Below the pieces are notes generated by a model. That model was given only the letters and a program-made list of their open reading frames with translations. It did no database searches and had not been told where the DNA came from. Source: a virus. From it: 23,403 nt of DNA. Positions 6,858 through 14,579 of the stretch are shown piece after piece. Position 1 is the first letter of the stretch; each line of letters opens with the position of its first letter. The translations under genes and the position numbers were made by a program. The stretch is taken from the IMG/VR virus record IMGVR_UViG_3300043313_000857, positions 1-23,403 of that record. One strand, 5' to 3'.

Positions 6858-9290
6858 GTGGCCCGTGACGCCAACCTCAAGGCCAAAGTCGTCGTCGAGG
6901 GCGCCGACAAGGCCGCCGACCAGCTCGAGGAGATCGCCGACGCCGGCGAGAAACTCGAGAAGCCCGTCAAGGTCGAGGTCGACGCCGACGTCCGCAGCGT
7001 CCTCACCCAGCTCGAGGACGTCACGATGGAGGCCCACGCCACCGCCGCCGCGGCGGAGGAACTGGGCCGGGCGCTCGGCCCGGAACTGGCCGGCAAGGCG
7101 AACCTGACCGGCCTCGTCGGGGACCTCAAATCGATGGGTGTGACCGTCGAGCAGGTCACGGCGAACGCCGACGAGATGGCCGCCAGGCTGAAAGAGGCCG
7201 CCGACGCCGACGTCGGCGGGAAGCTCGGCCAGTCGCTCGGCACCGCCCGCGGCCAGACCGAAGCACTGAACGAGGCGATCGGCAAGGGTCAGAGCGTCGC
7301 CGCGAACGCGTACGGCAACATGGCCCAAGACCTGGGGTCGATCGCCGGGCTGAGCGGCACCGCCGGCGTCGCGCTCGGGCAGATGGGTGAGTACATCGCC
7401 GACGCCGCGTTCTCGAGCGGCAACCTGAAAGCGGCGATGACCGGGGTCATCTCGACGGCCGGTCCGCTCGCCGCGGTCACGATCGGGATGCAGATCCTTC
7501 AGTCGGCGATGGAGAACATCAAGGCCGACAAGGCGTTCAACGCCAAGGTCGTCGACGAGTTCGCCGAAGCGATCCGCCGCGGGTCCGACGCCGCCACCCA
7601 GCTGCGCGAGCAGATGGTCGAGTCCGGGAAGCTGGAGTTCTCCGTCGCGAAACAGGGCCTCCTCCAGTTCGGCACCGAGGCCCGCAACATCGTCAAGGAC
7701 CTCGACGCGCTCGGCATCTCGTACGAGGAGTTCCTCCGCCTCGCCGAGTCGGGCCAGCGGCTCGACATGGGCAGCCACCAGAACGAGTTCGACGGCACCG
7801 GACGGTCGATCAACCGGGTCAACGACGCGCTCGGCGACTTCACCAACCAGCAGAACGACGCCGAGGCCGCCGCCGAGGCCCTGGCGTCCGCGCTCGGCTA
7901 CCAGTCCGTCGACGCGATGCAGGCCGCCGAAGGGTGGAAGGCGTTCAACAACGAGCTCGACAACGCGCCGACCGACATGCCGGCGACGTTCGCGCTCGTG
8001 TCCGACGCCGTGGAACGGATGCAGGCCGGCCTCGAACCGACCGCCGCCCAACTCTCCGCGATCTCCACGCTCACGTCGAAGTACGGGACCACCGCCGAAG
8101 AGGTCTACGGCCTCGTCGTCGAGAAGCAGGAGGAAGCGGCCGACGCCGCCGGCGAAACCGCCGAAGCGCAAGCCGAGCTCGCCGACGCGGTCGGCGAAGC
8201 CGGTCTGGCGATGCTCGACGCGTCCCGCGACTCCGAAGCGTTCGCGTCGGCGTTGGAGCGGATCAACGCGGGGAGCGAACTGGACTTCTCGCTGATGGCG
8301 CTCGACACCGTCGAGTCGTTCGACTCCATGAAGACCGCGATGGAGGGCGCCCAGAAGGCCGGCACCGACTGGTCGAACGTCGACCTGTCCCCGGACTCGG
8401 TCGACGAACTGAAGGGCATCTCCGACGAGTTGGCCGCGGTCACCGGGTCGGTGTCGGAGATGCGCGGCACCATCCAGACCGAGTTGCAGGCGGCGTTCGA
8501 CACGGGCGGCATCGAGGCGTACACCGCGAAGGCCGAATTCTTCCGCGGCCAGGTGCTCGACCAGTTCCCGCAATCGTTCCGGGATGCCGGGGCCGGCGCC
8601 GCCGACGCCACCCGTCTCACGAACGACCTCGTCGGCGAACTCGGGTTGCTGCCCGAAGACGTCGAGGTGATGATCCGCCTCACTCGTGAGGAGGAGGCCC
8701 GCAACGCGCTCGAGGCGTTCTCGTCGGTCATCGCCGGGATGCCGACGGCGGTGCAGGTGGCGATCAACACGATGATCGCCGAGGGTGACATCGAGGGCGC
8801 GCTGACGACCCTGAACGACCAGTTGATCAACCGCGGCTACGACCCGATCGTGTTGCCGGTCGACGCCGAGCCTTCGGCCGCCGAGGACACCGTCGCCGGG
8901 TTCGTCGACGACACCGAGGGCACGAAGCCGGTCATCCCGCTCGGCGCCGACGACAAGGACGCCGCCGGTGAGGTCGCCGGGTTCAAGCGGACCGCGGAGG
9001 GCACCAACCCGGTCGTCCCGGTCAGCTCCGACGTGAAGCGGGCGGTCGACACGATGATCGGCCTCAAGATCCTCGCCGCCGTCCTCGCGCCCGTCGTCCA
9101 CATCATGGGCGACCCCAGCAACGCCCTGGCCGCCCTCCGCATGGTCGCCGGCCAACATCCACAGGTTCCCGTCACCGCCTATCTGCGGGACTATCCGTCG
9201 GCCGGTGAGATCGCCGCCCGGATCGGCACCGTCCGGGTCCCGATCGACGCGTACATCCGCACCATGCCACGCATCGACGGGGCCGGCTGA
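6858..9290 (+). CDS. Tape measure protein
   Basis: This 810-residue, Ala/Glu/Asp-rich, mostly helical protein sets tail length and is ejected with the DNA. Long amphipathic helices fill residues 1-220. A hydrophobic, Gly/Ala-rich segment at about residues 155-215 (SIAGLSGTAGVALGQMGEY through VISTAGPLAAVTIGMQILQSAM) fits the membrane-inserting part of tape measures. The C-terminal ~150 residues contain a repeated unit (see findings). At roughly 1.5 angstrom per residue the tail would be about 120 nm, a rule-of-thumb estimate. GTG 6858 follows the previous stop by 3 nt, and the stop overlaps the next ATG. Confidence 0.88.
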   Translation: MARDANLKAKVVVEGADKAADQLEEIADAGEKLEKPVKVEVDADVRSVLTQLEDVTMEAHATAAAAEELGRALGPELAGKANLTGLVGDLKSMGVTVEQVTANADEMAARLKEAADADVGGKLGQSLGTARGQTEALNEAIGKGQSVAANAYGNMAQDLGSIAGLSGTAGVALGQMGEYIADAAFSSGNLKAAMTGVISTAGPLAAVTIGMQILQSAMENIKADKAFNAKVVDEFAEAIRRGSDAATQLREQMVESGKLEFSVAKQGLLQFGTEARNIVKDLDALGISYEEFLRLAESGQRLDMGSHQNEFDGTGRSINRVNDALGDFTNQQNDAEAAAEALASALGYQSVDAMQAAEGWKAFNNELDNAPTDMPATFALVSDAVERMQAGLEPTAAQLSAISTLTSKYGTTAEEVYGLVVEKQEEAADAAGETAEAQAELADAVGEAGLAMLDASRDSEAFASALERINAGSELDFSLMALDTVESFDSMKTAMEGAQKAGTDWSNVDLSPDSVDELKGISDELAAVTGSVSEMRGTIQTELQAAFDTGGIEAYTAKAEFFRGQVLDQFPQSFRDAGAGAADATRLTNDLVGELGLLPEDVEVMIRLTREEEARNALEAFSSVIAGMPTAVQVAINTMIAEGDIEGALTTLNDQLINRGYDPIVLPVDAEPSAAEDTVAGFVDDTEGTKPVIPLGADDKDAAGEVAGFKRTAEGTNPVVPVSSDVKRAVDTMIGLKILAAVLAPVVHIMGDPSNALAALRMVAGQHPQVPVTAYLRDYPSAGEIAARIGTVRVPIDAYIRTMPRIDGAG

Positions 9291-10672
9291 TGCTGTCCGA
9301 GTTCGGGTTCACCGGCCGGGCCCGCCCGTTCGTCGAGATCGGCACCGGCGACACCCGCACCGCCGGCGTCGCCGTGTGGGACGGCGCCCACTGGGACACT
9401 CCCGGCGACGTGTGGGCCGGCACCGAACCGACATGGGTCGACGTGTCCTGCTACGTCTACAACTACGCCTGCGGGTACGGGCGGTCCGACACTCTCGCCC
9501 GGTTCCTGGCCGGGACCGCGAACGTCGTGGTCGACAACTCGACCGGGTGGGCCGACCCGTCCCCGGCCGTCACACCGGGCGAGTTGTCGATGCGTCCCGG
9601 CCGCCAGATCCGCATGGGTGTCGTCCACCGTGGCGGTGGCGCCGATGTCGTGTTCGGCTCGTCCGATGTCGTGTTCGGCGCGTCCGACGTCACGTTCGGC
9701 GGCGGCCAGTCCGATGAGGTCGTGGTGTTGTGGCGCGGGTTCATCGACTCCGTCGTCCCCGTGTATGACCCGGTGAACACCGACACCGTCGAACTGCGTT
9801 GCATCGATGTCCTCGGCGAAGTGAACCGGGCCAAGACGAAACCGTTGCCCGCACCCGCCTACGCCGGTGACACCGCCGACGTCCGCATCCACCGACTCCT
9901 CGACGCCGCCGGCTGGTGGCAGAACAAGCGGGACATCTCACCGACCGGTGACACGTTGATCGGCTCCGACATGGGCGGCCAGACCGCCGACCTCCTCGGC
10001 CAGGCCGCCGACTCGGTCGGCGGCGCCGTGTTCGGCGACCAGCACGGCTTCATCTGCTTCCGTCCCCGGGACTGGCAGACGTTCGACCCGACCGACCCGA
10101 CCGACGCCACGATCGGCAACGTCGACCCCGGCGACGTCTGCCCGGTGCAATGGGAACGCCCCTTCGAACGCGCCGCCATCTCGACACGGGTCATCATCGG
10201 CCGCGACCCGGAAACCGCCGTCCAGCTCGACGACATCGACGGACAAGCCCGCTACGGCATCGAACCGTTCGAACGCACCAACCTGCTCACCCAGTCCGAC
10301 ACCCGACTCCAGTTGCTCGCCGAACGCGTCCTCGCGACCCGCGACGACTCGACCGCCCCGAAGGTCCGCTCCGTCACCCTGAACGCGGCCACCTCGGACG
10401 CGTCGCTCGACCTCCAAGCAACCGTCGACCCGTTCAAGCCGTCCCGGTACCGCTGCCGGCTGTCGCTGCCCCGCGGCGAAGTGTTCGACCAACAACACTT
10501 CGTCACCGGTGTACGCCACACCGTCGACCGTCACGGCTGGGAAACACTGGTCAACCTCGACCTCGCCGGACCGTACGCCGTCGCAGGCGCACGATGGGAC
10601 GACGCCTACTGGGGCCAAGCGCGTTGGACCGACGCCGTCAGATCGATGGAAGGACTCACCCATGTCGGATGA
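9290..10672 (+). CDS. Minor tail protein (tail tip region)
   Basis: This 460-residue protein directly after the tape measure is probably a distal-tail or baseplate hub component, the usual content of this slot in actinophages. The N-terminal ~110 residues (VEIGTGDTRTAGVAVWD, TWVDVSCYV, LSMRPGRQIRMGVV) look like a tube-like ring domain. Three tandem seven-residue repeats (DVVFGSS, DVVFGAS, DVTFGGG) follow at 9644-9706. A hub-like domain with RHTVDRHGWETLVNLDLAGPY follows in the C-terminal part. The ATG at 9290 overlaps the tape-measure stop (TGATG). No catalytic motif is visible. Confidence 0.65.
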   Translation: MLSEFGFTGRARPFVEIGTGDTRTAGVAVWDGAHWDTPGDVWAGTEPTWVDVSCYVYNYACGYGRSDTLARFLAGTANVVVDNSTGWADPSPAVTPGELSMRPGRQIRMGVVHRGGGADVVFGSSDVVFGASDVTFGGGQSDEVVVLWRGFIDSVVPVYDPVNTDTVELRCIDVLGEVNRAKTKPLPAPAYAGDTADVRIHRLLDAAGWWQNKRDISPTGDTLIGSDMGGQTADLLGQAADSVGGAVFGDQHGFICFRPRDWQTFDPTDPTDATIGNVDPGDVCPVQWERPFERAAISTRVIIGRDPETAVQLDDIDGQARYGIEPFERTNLLTQSDTRLQLLAERVLATRDDSTAPKVRSVTLNAATSDASLDLQATVDPFKPSRYRCRLSLPRGEVFDQQHFVTGVRHTVDRHGWETLVNLDLAGPYAVAGARWDDAYWGQARWTDAVRSMEGLTHVG

Positions 10673-11246
10673 CCTCGAGTACCGAATGGACGTCGCCGTG
10701 TGGCGCGCCCTCACCGCAGCCGGGATCGACGCGCCCCAACCGGCCGCCCCGACCGTCGAACCGTTGGCGTTCCCCGCCAACGTCGCACCCGGCGAGCTCA
10801 TCGAGTCGTCATGGGGCAACGCCGTCGTGGAAACCCTCGGCAAACACGAGCTGTACTCGCATGGCTACCGGGGCCACGTCGCGTCGAGCGTGCCGTTCCT
10901 CGGTGTCACCACCGCATGGATCGCGATCACCGGCATGCGCGTCGACTGGATGCAGGGCGCCGGCCGCTACTACCTCGTACAGACCCACGTCGACTTCACC
11001 AAGCCCGACGTCGCGTCCTACATCGAGACGCAGGTGTCGCTCGGCACCGGCGGCGCGATCGGCCACAACCGCTCGTACATCCAAGGCCCCGGCGGCGCCC
11101 TGTCGGTCACCACGATCGGCCTGTTCCAAGCCGCGACGACCGCCCCGAACTTCGTGCAACTCAACGCCACCTGCACGGCCGGCTGGGCCGAGGCGTATGA
11201 CCGACTCATCACCGTTGTCGATCTCGGCAACGTGCCCTTGCCGTGA
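10662..11246 (+). CDS. Putative minor tail / virion surface protein
   Basis: This 194-residue protein has SD GGAAGGA near 10648 and overlaps the previous gene by 11 nt. The first ~45 residues are helical and Pro/Ala-rich; the rest is dominated by short beta stretches (WIAITGMRVDWM, RYYLVQTHVDF, NFVQLNATCTAGW), consistent with a jelly-roll or beta-sandwich virion protein. Its place between the tail hub and the lysis genes suggests a tail-tip or receptor-contact role. No family motif is recognised. Confidence 0.5.
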   Translation: MSDDLEYRMDVAVWRALTAAGIDAPQPAAPTVEPLAFPANVAPGELIESSWGNAVVETLGKHELYSHGYRGHVASSVPFLGVTTAWIAITGMRVDWMQGAGRYYLVQTHVDFTKPDVASYIETQVSLGTGGAIGHNRSYIQGPGGALSVTTIGLFQAATTAPNFVQLNATCTAGWAEAYDRLITVVDLGNVPLP

Positions 11247-11262
11247 CCCACAGGAGACAACC

Positions 11263-11547
11263 ATGAGCTACCAATCCCAGGCCCTCCTCTCGGCCGACCA
11301 AGACTTCATCAACCGGCTCGCCGCGTCGGCCGCCGTCGAGGTCCCCGACCTCGACGTCGAGCTCGGCGCCATCGGCTGGTCCGTCCGCCACGTCTGGTTC
11401 GTCGCCGCCGCCCCCGGTTTCGCCGAGGACTACGAATCCGCGCTCGCCGCCGGCGTGCCCCGGCCCGGCAACGACCAGTCGGTGATCTCAGACGACGAAC
11501 TGCGCGCCGCCGTCCAAGCCCACCTGGCCGACACGTCCACGCCGTGA
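11263..11547 (+). CDS. Conserved small actinophage protein
   Basis: This 94-residue protein starts MSYQSQALLSADQDFINRLA. That opening resembles small proteins found in this slot in other actinophages (recalled, not searched). It is mainly helical, with a beta-like centre (IGWSVRHVWFVAAAPGF) and a final acidic helix (ISDDELRAAVQAHLADTS). The SD AGGAG (11252-11256) is well placed. Position in the tail module suggests a virion or assembly role. The function is unknown. Confidence 0.6.
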   Translation: MSYQSQALLSADQDFINRLAASAAVEVPDLDVELGAIGWSVRHVWFVAAAPGFAEDYESALAAGVPRPGNDQSVISDDELRAAVQAHLADTSTP

Positions 11548-11720
11548 TCGGCGACCTCGAACCCGAAGACGCCTACGACGCCGGCGACCCCGTCGCGGTC
11601 CGCCTCGGCGTCATCATCCGCATCCTCGCCGCCATCCCCGACGACCCCGACCCCGAACGCGCCGAGCGACGCCGCCGCAACGTCCGCCGGCTGCTCTTGA
11701 ACATCGCCGAGGACGTCTGA
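11544..11720 (+). CDS. Small hypothetical protein (58 aa)
   Basis: This short gene fills the gap to the endolysin. Its GTG overlaps the previous stop (GTGA), and its TGA ends one base before the endolysin ATG. The product has an acidic N-terminus (IGDLEPEDAYDAGDP), a hydrophobic helix (VAVRLGVIIRILAAIPD), a basic helix (ERAERRRRNVRRLLLNI) and an acidic end. Tight tiling and plausible helices support a real gene. No function is recognised. Confidence 0.55.
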   Translation: MIGDLEPEDAYDAGDPVAVRLGVIIRILAAIPDDPDPERAERRRRNVRRLLLNIAEDV

Positions 11721-11721
11721 C

Positions 11722-12558
11722 ATGGGCGCCCGCTACCTCGTCGACCTTGCCGACGTCTGCCGCTCGACCGGCTACCCCGTCGTGGAAGTGGACGGCTGGC
11801 AGTCACGCGCTCGAGGCTCCGGCGGCTACGACTCCGGCCAACCCGGACATGTTCTCGTCCACCACACTGCGAGCGGGCCGAGCTCGGACGGCTGGCCCGA
11901 CGTGAACTACATGTGCTTCGGCCACCAGGACGCCCCGTGCGGGAACCTGTACATCGCCCGCGGCGGCGACATCTACGTCATGGCCGCGGGCGCGGCGAAC
12001 ACCAACGGCTCCGGGCACGACCCGTGCGGCATCGTCCCCGACGACGGCATGAACAGTCGCTCCATCGCGATCGAGGCCGGGAACGACGGCGTCGGCGAGC
12101 CGTGGCCCACCGCCCAACAGGACAGCTACGCGACGCTCGTCGCCCGGCTCTGCGAAACGTACGGCATCGGCGTCGACCGGGTCCACGCCCACCACGAGTG
12201 GGCACCCGACCGCAAGATCGACCCGGCCGGCCCGTCCTGGTGGTCGCACGGCCTCTCCGAGACGGCGTCCTGGAACATGGACAGCTTCCGCGGTGACGTC
12301 ACCGTCCGCCTCGGCGCGACACCCGGGCCGATCCCACCTACGACAGGAGACGACATGGCCGAGAAGATCCTTGTGCGGACGACCGACGGGATGCCGTGGG
12401 TGACCGACTTCGCCAGCTATGCGACGCAGATCACCGAGGACCAGGCGGCGCGAGGCCGTGACATGCGCGGCTACAGCGTCGGACCCGACGGCGGACCGTG
12501 GCCGCTCGACGAACAGGATTCCGACCTGATGGTCCGACTGAGGTCGGGGGACTTCTGA
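11722..12558 (+). CDS. Endolysin: N-acetylmuramoyl-L-alanine amidase
   Basis: This 278-residue lysin cuts the amide bond between muramic acid and the stem peptide at the end of infection. The amidase-2/PGRP fold occupies about residues 25-185. Likely zinc ligands are H47 or H48 (VLVHHTA), H157 (HAHHEWAP) and D167 in DRKIDP, with K165 the usual catalytic neighbour. A Pro/Thr linker (PGPIPPTTGDD) separates this from a 67-residue C-terminal domain, probably wall-binding. There is no signal peptide, so release depends on the holin at 13795. A strong internal SD and in-frame ATG at 12355 could produce the C-terminal domain alone. There is no lysin B nearby. Confidence 0.88.
   Translation: MGARYLVDLADVCRSTGYPVVEVDGWQSRARGSGGYDSGQPGHVLVHHTASGPSSDGWPDVNYMCFGHQDAPCGNLYIARGGDIYVMAAGAANTNGSGHDPCGIVPDDGMNSRSIAIEAGNDGVGEPWPTAQQDSYATLVARLCETYGIGVDRVHAHHEWAPDRKIDPAGPSWWSHGLSETASWNMDSFRGDVTVRLGATPGPIPPTTGDDMAEKILVRTTDGMPWVTDFASYATQITEDQAARGRDMRGYSVGPDGGPWPLDEQDSDLMVRLRSGDF
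12345..12558 (+). CDS. Possible internal translation product: endolysin C-terminal domain
   Basis: AGGAG at 12345-12349 lies five bases before an in-frame ATG at 12355, an arrangement as good as any true gene start here; its surroundings (CAGGAGACGACATG) nearly copy the start of the gene at 11263 (CAGGAGACAACCATG). Starting there gives a 67-residue product (12355-12558) beginning MAEKILVRTTDG, exactly the domain after the linker. Endolysins with a second internal start that supplies extra wall-binding subunits are known (enterococcal Lys170, clostridial CTP1L). The element could instead be a relic of a once separate gene fused to the amidase. Confidence 0.5.
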
Positions 12559-13391
12559 TGCCTGACGTCGACCTGGCCGTCATCCTCGCCGACGGCGACT
12601 ACCTGAAACGCGAAGGCGACCAGCTCGTCGGCGCCCCCGGCGGCGGCGGCGAACCCGGACCCGCCGGCCCGGCCGGGCCCGCCGGGCCCGCCGGCGCGCA
12701 AGGACCGACCGGGCCGGGCGTCGCCGCTGGTGGCGCCGTCGGGCACGTCCTCACGAAGACCGGCGTCGCCGACTACGCCACCGGATGGGCCGCACCCGCG
12801 GCGGGCGGCGGCGCGGCGACGTTCTACGGCGACGGGGTACGCGCTCCCTGGTCCGAGTCGCCCGGCGGTGTCCCTGGCCGCGCCGTGCACTGGGGGGCGA
12901 CTGGGGCGACCACAGGAACGTTGGGATTCGTGAACGTGTTGCCGTTCGTGGTGCAGCCGGGCGAGACGATGACGTTCTCTCGCTTCAAATGCCAAGTGGA
13001 TACGCCGGCCGCGTCGTCGAAGCTGCACGCCGCCGTGTACGCCGCCACGTCGTTCGCCCCGGCGACGACGATCACCAAGGTGTCAGGGACCGACGCCGCG
13101 AACATCGACTGCGCGACCAGTGGCGCGAAAACCATCACGCTCGGCGCGCCCGTCACATTGCCCGCGGGTCGCTACTTCCTGGTGTGGGTGAACAGTGGGG
13201 CCCTCGCCACGTATTTCGGCAACATCGTCGAGCCCGGCTGGAGATCCGCCGACGTGACGGCAGGGAACGCATCCGGGATGGAAACGACGTGGGTGATTGC
13301 CGGCGGCCAGGCATCGCTTCCCGCGTCGTTTCCGTCATCGGCCAACGCCGGGGCGGCCGGTAACCCAGTGATCGTGACGATGCACCCATGA
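12558..13391 (+). CDS. Collagen-repeat tail fibre protein
   Basis: This 277-residue protein is probably a tail fibre or spike that contacts the host. The N-terminal ~25 residues contain a strand-rich attachment segment. A short collagen-like Gly-X-Y run (GEPGPAGPAGPAGPAGAQGP, residues 31-50) follows, then the fibre-typical GHVLTKTGVADYATGW (residues 62-77). The C-terminal ~180 residues look like a beta-rich knob (LHAAVYAATSFAPATT, GRYFLVWVNSGALATYFGN) of carbohydrate-binding or jelly-roll type. The DNA from about 12,890 is less GC-biased than the rest, suggesting exchange of the receptor-binding part. The ATG overlaps the endolysin stop. Confidence 0.75.
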   Translation: MPDVDLAVILADGDYLKREGDQLVGAPGGGGEPGPAGPAGPAGPAGAQGPTGPGVAAGGAVGHVLTKTGVADYATGWAAPAAGGGAATFYGDGVRAPWSESPGGVPGRAVHWGATGATTGTLGFVNVLPFVVQPGETMTFSRFKCQVDTPAASSKLHAAVYAATSFAPATTITKVSGTDAANIDCATSGAKTITLGAPVTLPAGRYFLVWVNSGALATYFGNIVEPGWRSADVTAGNASGMETTWVIAGGQASLPASFPSSANAGAAGNPVIVTMHP

Positions 13392-13798
13392 TCTACACCG
13401 ACGAAACCGTGACCGCCGACGGCGACGCCATCGAACAGGTCGTCTACGACACCGACGCCCAGACGGTGACCACGACACCACCCGGCGACACCCGCCCGAT
13501 GACACCCGAGGAGATCGCAGCGTTCGACGCCCGCGAGGCCGCGACCGCGTCCGCTCTCAACACCACCCAGCTCGTCGCCGAGTCCGACGAAGCGGTCGAC
13601 AAGCTCGTACTGGTCGTCGAGAACCTCAACGCGCTGACCGACCTGACGAATGCGGAGATCAACGCGAACCCGGCGGCGATCATCAAGGACCTGGCGCGGG
13701 AATGTAAGACGATCGCCCGCCAGGCGAACCGCGAGGCACGGTTGACGTCGGGGCGCACCGAAGACACCTTCACCGGAACAGAGGAACCACTCCCATGA
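13388..13798 (+). CDS. Hypothetical fibre-associated protein
   Basis: This 136-residue protein starts in the fibre stop (ATGA) and ends in the holin start (ATGA). It has a beta-rich N-terminus (MIYTDETVTADGDAIEQVVYD), a Pro/Thr turn with MTPEEIAAFDARE, then long helices through residues 55-125 (DKLVLVVENLNALTDL, AAIIKDLARECKTIARQ). A short strand domain plus helical tail next to a fibre gene fits a fibre-assembly chaperone or a fibre-attached accessory protein. This is position-based inference; no family is recognised. Confidence 0.6.
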   Translation: MIYTDETVTADGDAIEQVVYDTDAQTVTTTPPGDTRPMTPEEIAAFDAREAATASALNTTQLVAESDEAVDKLVLVVENLNALTDLTNAEINANPAAIIKDLARECKTIARQANREARLTSGRTEDTFTGTEEPLP

Positions 13799-14016
13799 CC
13801 ATCTTCGCCATCGACAACCTCAACGCCGACACCGCCGAGGTGATCCTCGCCGTCGCGTTCGTCCTCGGCCTACTGGCCGCCGTCGTCTACGTCCTCGGCA
13901 ACCGCCGCCCCGCCCACCCCGACGACCACGGCCACCCCGTCGCCGTCGCACCATGGGCGCCCGTGCTGCTGTCCCTCGCCGTCGCCGCCATCGCCCTCGC
14001 CTGGTGGGTGCTGTAA
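13795..14016 (+). CDS. Holin (two transmembrane segments)
   Basis: This 73-residue membrane protein has hydrophobic segments at about residues 14-35 (AEVILAVAFVLGLLAAVVYVLG) and 53-72 (WAPVLLSLAVAAIALAWWVL), joined by a His/Pro/Arg loop. Size, two-TM topology and position after the endolysin and fibre genes make a holin likely. Its role would be to open the membrane at a set time so the amidase reaches the wall. The start overlaps the previous stop (ATGA). Confidence 0.75.
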   Translation: MTIFAIDNLNADTAEVILAVAFVLGLLAAVVYVLGNRRPAHPDDHGHPVAVAPWAPVLLSLAVAAIALAWWVL

Positions 14017-14177
14017 CCCTCGGCACCGTCTACTGGGACGCCGTCACCCTCGCCGGCGCCTTCGTCGTCGGCACCGTCTTCGCGACCATCGCCCTCCTGC
14101 GCGTCCTGCGCGCTGTGCTCGGCATCGCCGAACGCCACGGCATCCCCCGACGCAACGACCCGGACCGGCGAGACTGA
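14004..14177 (+). CDS. Second small membrane protein (holin-associated?)
   Basis: This 57-residue product (GTG 14004, overlapping the holin end by 13 nt) has one hydrophobic segment (TLAGAFVVGTVFATIALLRVLRAVLGI) and a basic tail (RHGIPRRNDPDRRD). A small single-TM protein just after a holin could be an antiholin or a second holin component. The start is uncertain: an in-frame ATG at 13953 would add 17 Arg-rich residues encoded inside the holin gene, and neither start has a clear SD. Confidence 0.5.
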   Translation: MGAVTLGTVYWDAVTLAGAFVVGTVFATIALLRVLRAVLGIAERHGIPRRNDPDRRD

Positions 14178-14197
14178 CAGCGTCCGAAGGGGCCGCC

Positions 14198-14356
14198 GTG
14201 GATCTTCCACCAGTGATCAGTCACGAGTGGCGCCAAGATCACACGCTTTCCCGAACTTCTCTGCGCTGGCTCGAGGAACACGCCGACCCCGGCGACGCCC
14301 ACCCGATCGCCACCGCGCTCGCCGCGTTGCGAGCGCTCGAGCTATCGCACGAGTAG
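14198..14356 (+). CDS. Small hypothetical protein (52 aa)
   Basis: A GTG start with SD AAGGGG (14187-14192, five-base spacing) opens a 52-residue product. It contains ISHEWRQDHTLSRTSLRWLEEHAD and a helix HPIATALAALRALELSHE. It is the last rightward gene of the late operon; the leftward cluster converges on its 3' end. No family is recognised. Good SD and sensible amino-acid composition support it. Confidence 0.45.
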   Translation: MDLPPVISHEWRQDHTLSRTSLRWLEEHADPGDAHPIATALAALRALELSHE

Positions 14357-14419
14357 CCACAGCACGAACATCCCGGCGATCACCGCGCACAGGACCGCCG
14401 GGACGTCGTCGGGATTCAG
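14342..14419 (-). CDS. Possible tiny membrane peptide with CTG start
   Basis: Leftward reading from CTG 14419 gives 25 residues: NPDD, then a transmembrane-like stretch (VPAVLCAVIAGMFVLWLLV) and Arg-stop. There is no ATG, GTG or TTG before it in frame. It overlaps the stop of the 14416-14529 ORF by a few bases in the -1 frame, so it could be a coupled CTG-start gene, a -1 frameshift extension giving a tail-anchored protein, or chance. The hydrophobic composition is unusual for a shadow frame. Confidence 0.25.
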   Translation of the reverse strand: MNPDDVPAVLCAVIAGMFVLWLLVR

Positions 14420-14529
14420 GACGGACGCTGCTGCTGGCGCTCACGCTCGCGGCGCTGACGCTCGTCCGGCGTCTCGTTCGGGTCCACCGGCTCGTCGTCG
14501 GGCAGGGGCTGGTTCGGGTCGTTGCTCAT
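14416..14529 (-). CDS. Small acidic-basic hypothetical protein (37 aa)
   Basis: This leftward ORF encodes MSNDPNQPLPDDEPVDPNET, followed by an Arg/Gln-rich helix. Such very hydrophilic small proteins are common in actinophages. A promoter-like pair (TTGTCG, 17-base spacer, TATCAC) ends six bases before the ATG and would give a leaderless mRNA; there is no convincing SD. No function is recognised. Confidence 0.45.
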   Translation of the reverse strand: MSNDPNQPLPDDEPVDPNETPDERQRRERERQQQRPS

Positions 14530-14535
14530 GGCTGA

Positions 14536-14564
14536 GTGATACCCCGGCCGAGTAGGCGCGACAA
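14536..14564 (-). promoter_or_regulatory. Candidate leftward promoter (leaderless)
   Basis: On the minus strand, -35 TTGTCG (14564-14559), a 17-base spacer and -10 TATCAC (14541-14536) lie immediately upstream of the ATG at 14529. The predicted start of transcription is at or next to the start codon. The -10 region is part of AGTGATACCCCG (plus strand), which recurs at 17151-17162. Consensus fit is visual only. Confidence 0.4.
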
Positions 14565-14579
14565 CCCGTCTGGCGGTCC

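Noticed and set aside
6801-9158. A 785-codon leftward open frame opposite the tape measure
   Set aside because: It is the antisense shadow of a GC-rich gene: no SD, shadow-like Arg/Val/Gly/Asp composition, and the rightward frame has clear tape-measure character and tiling.
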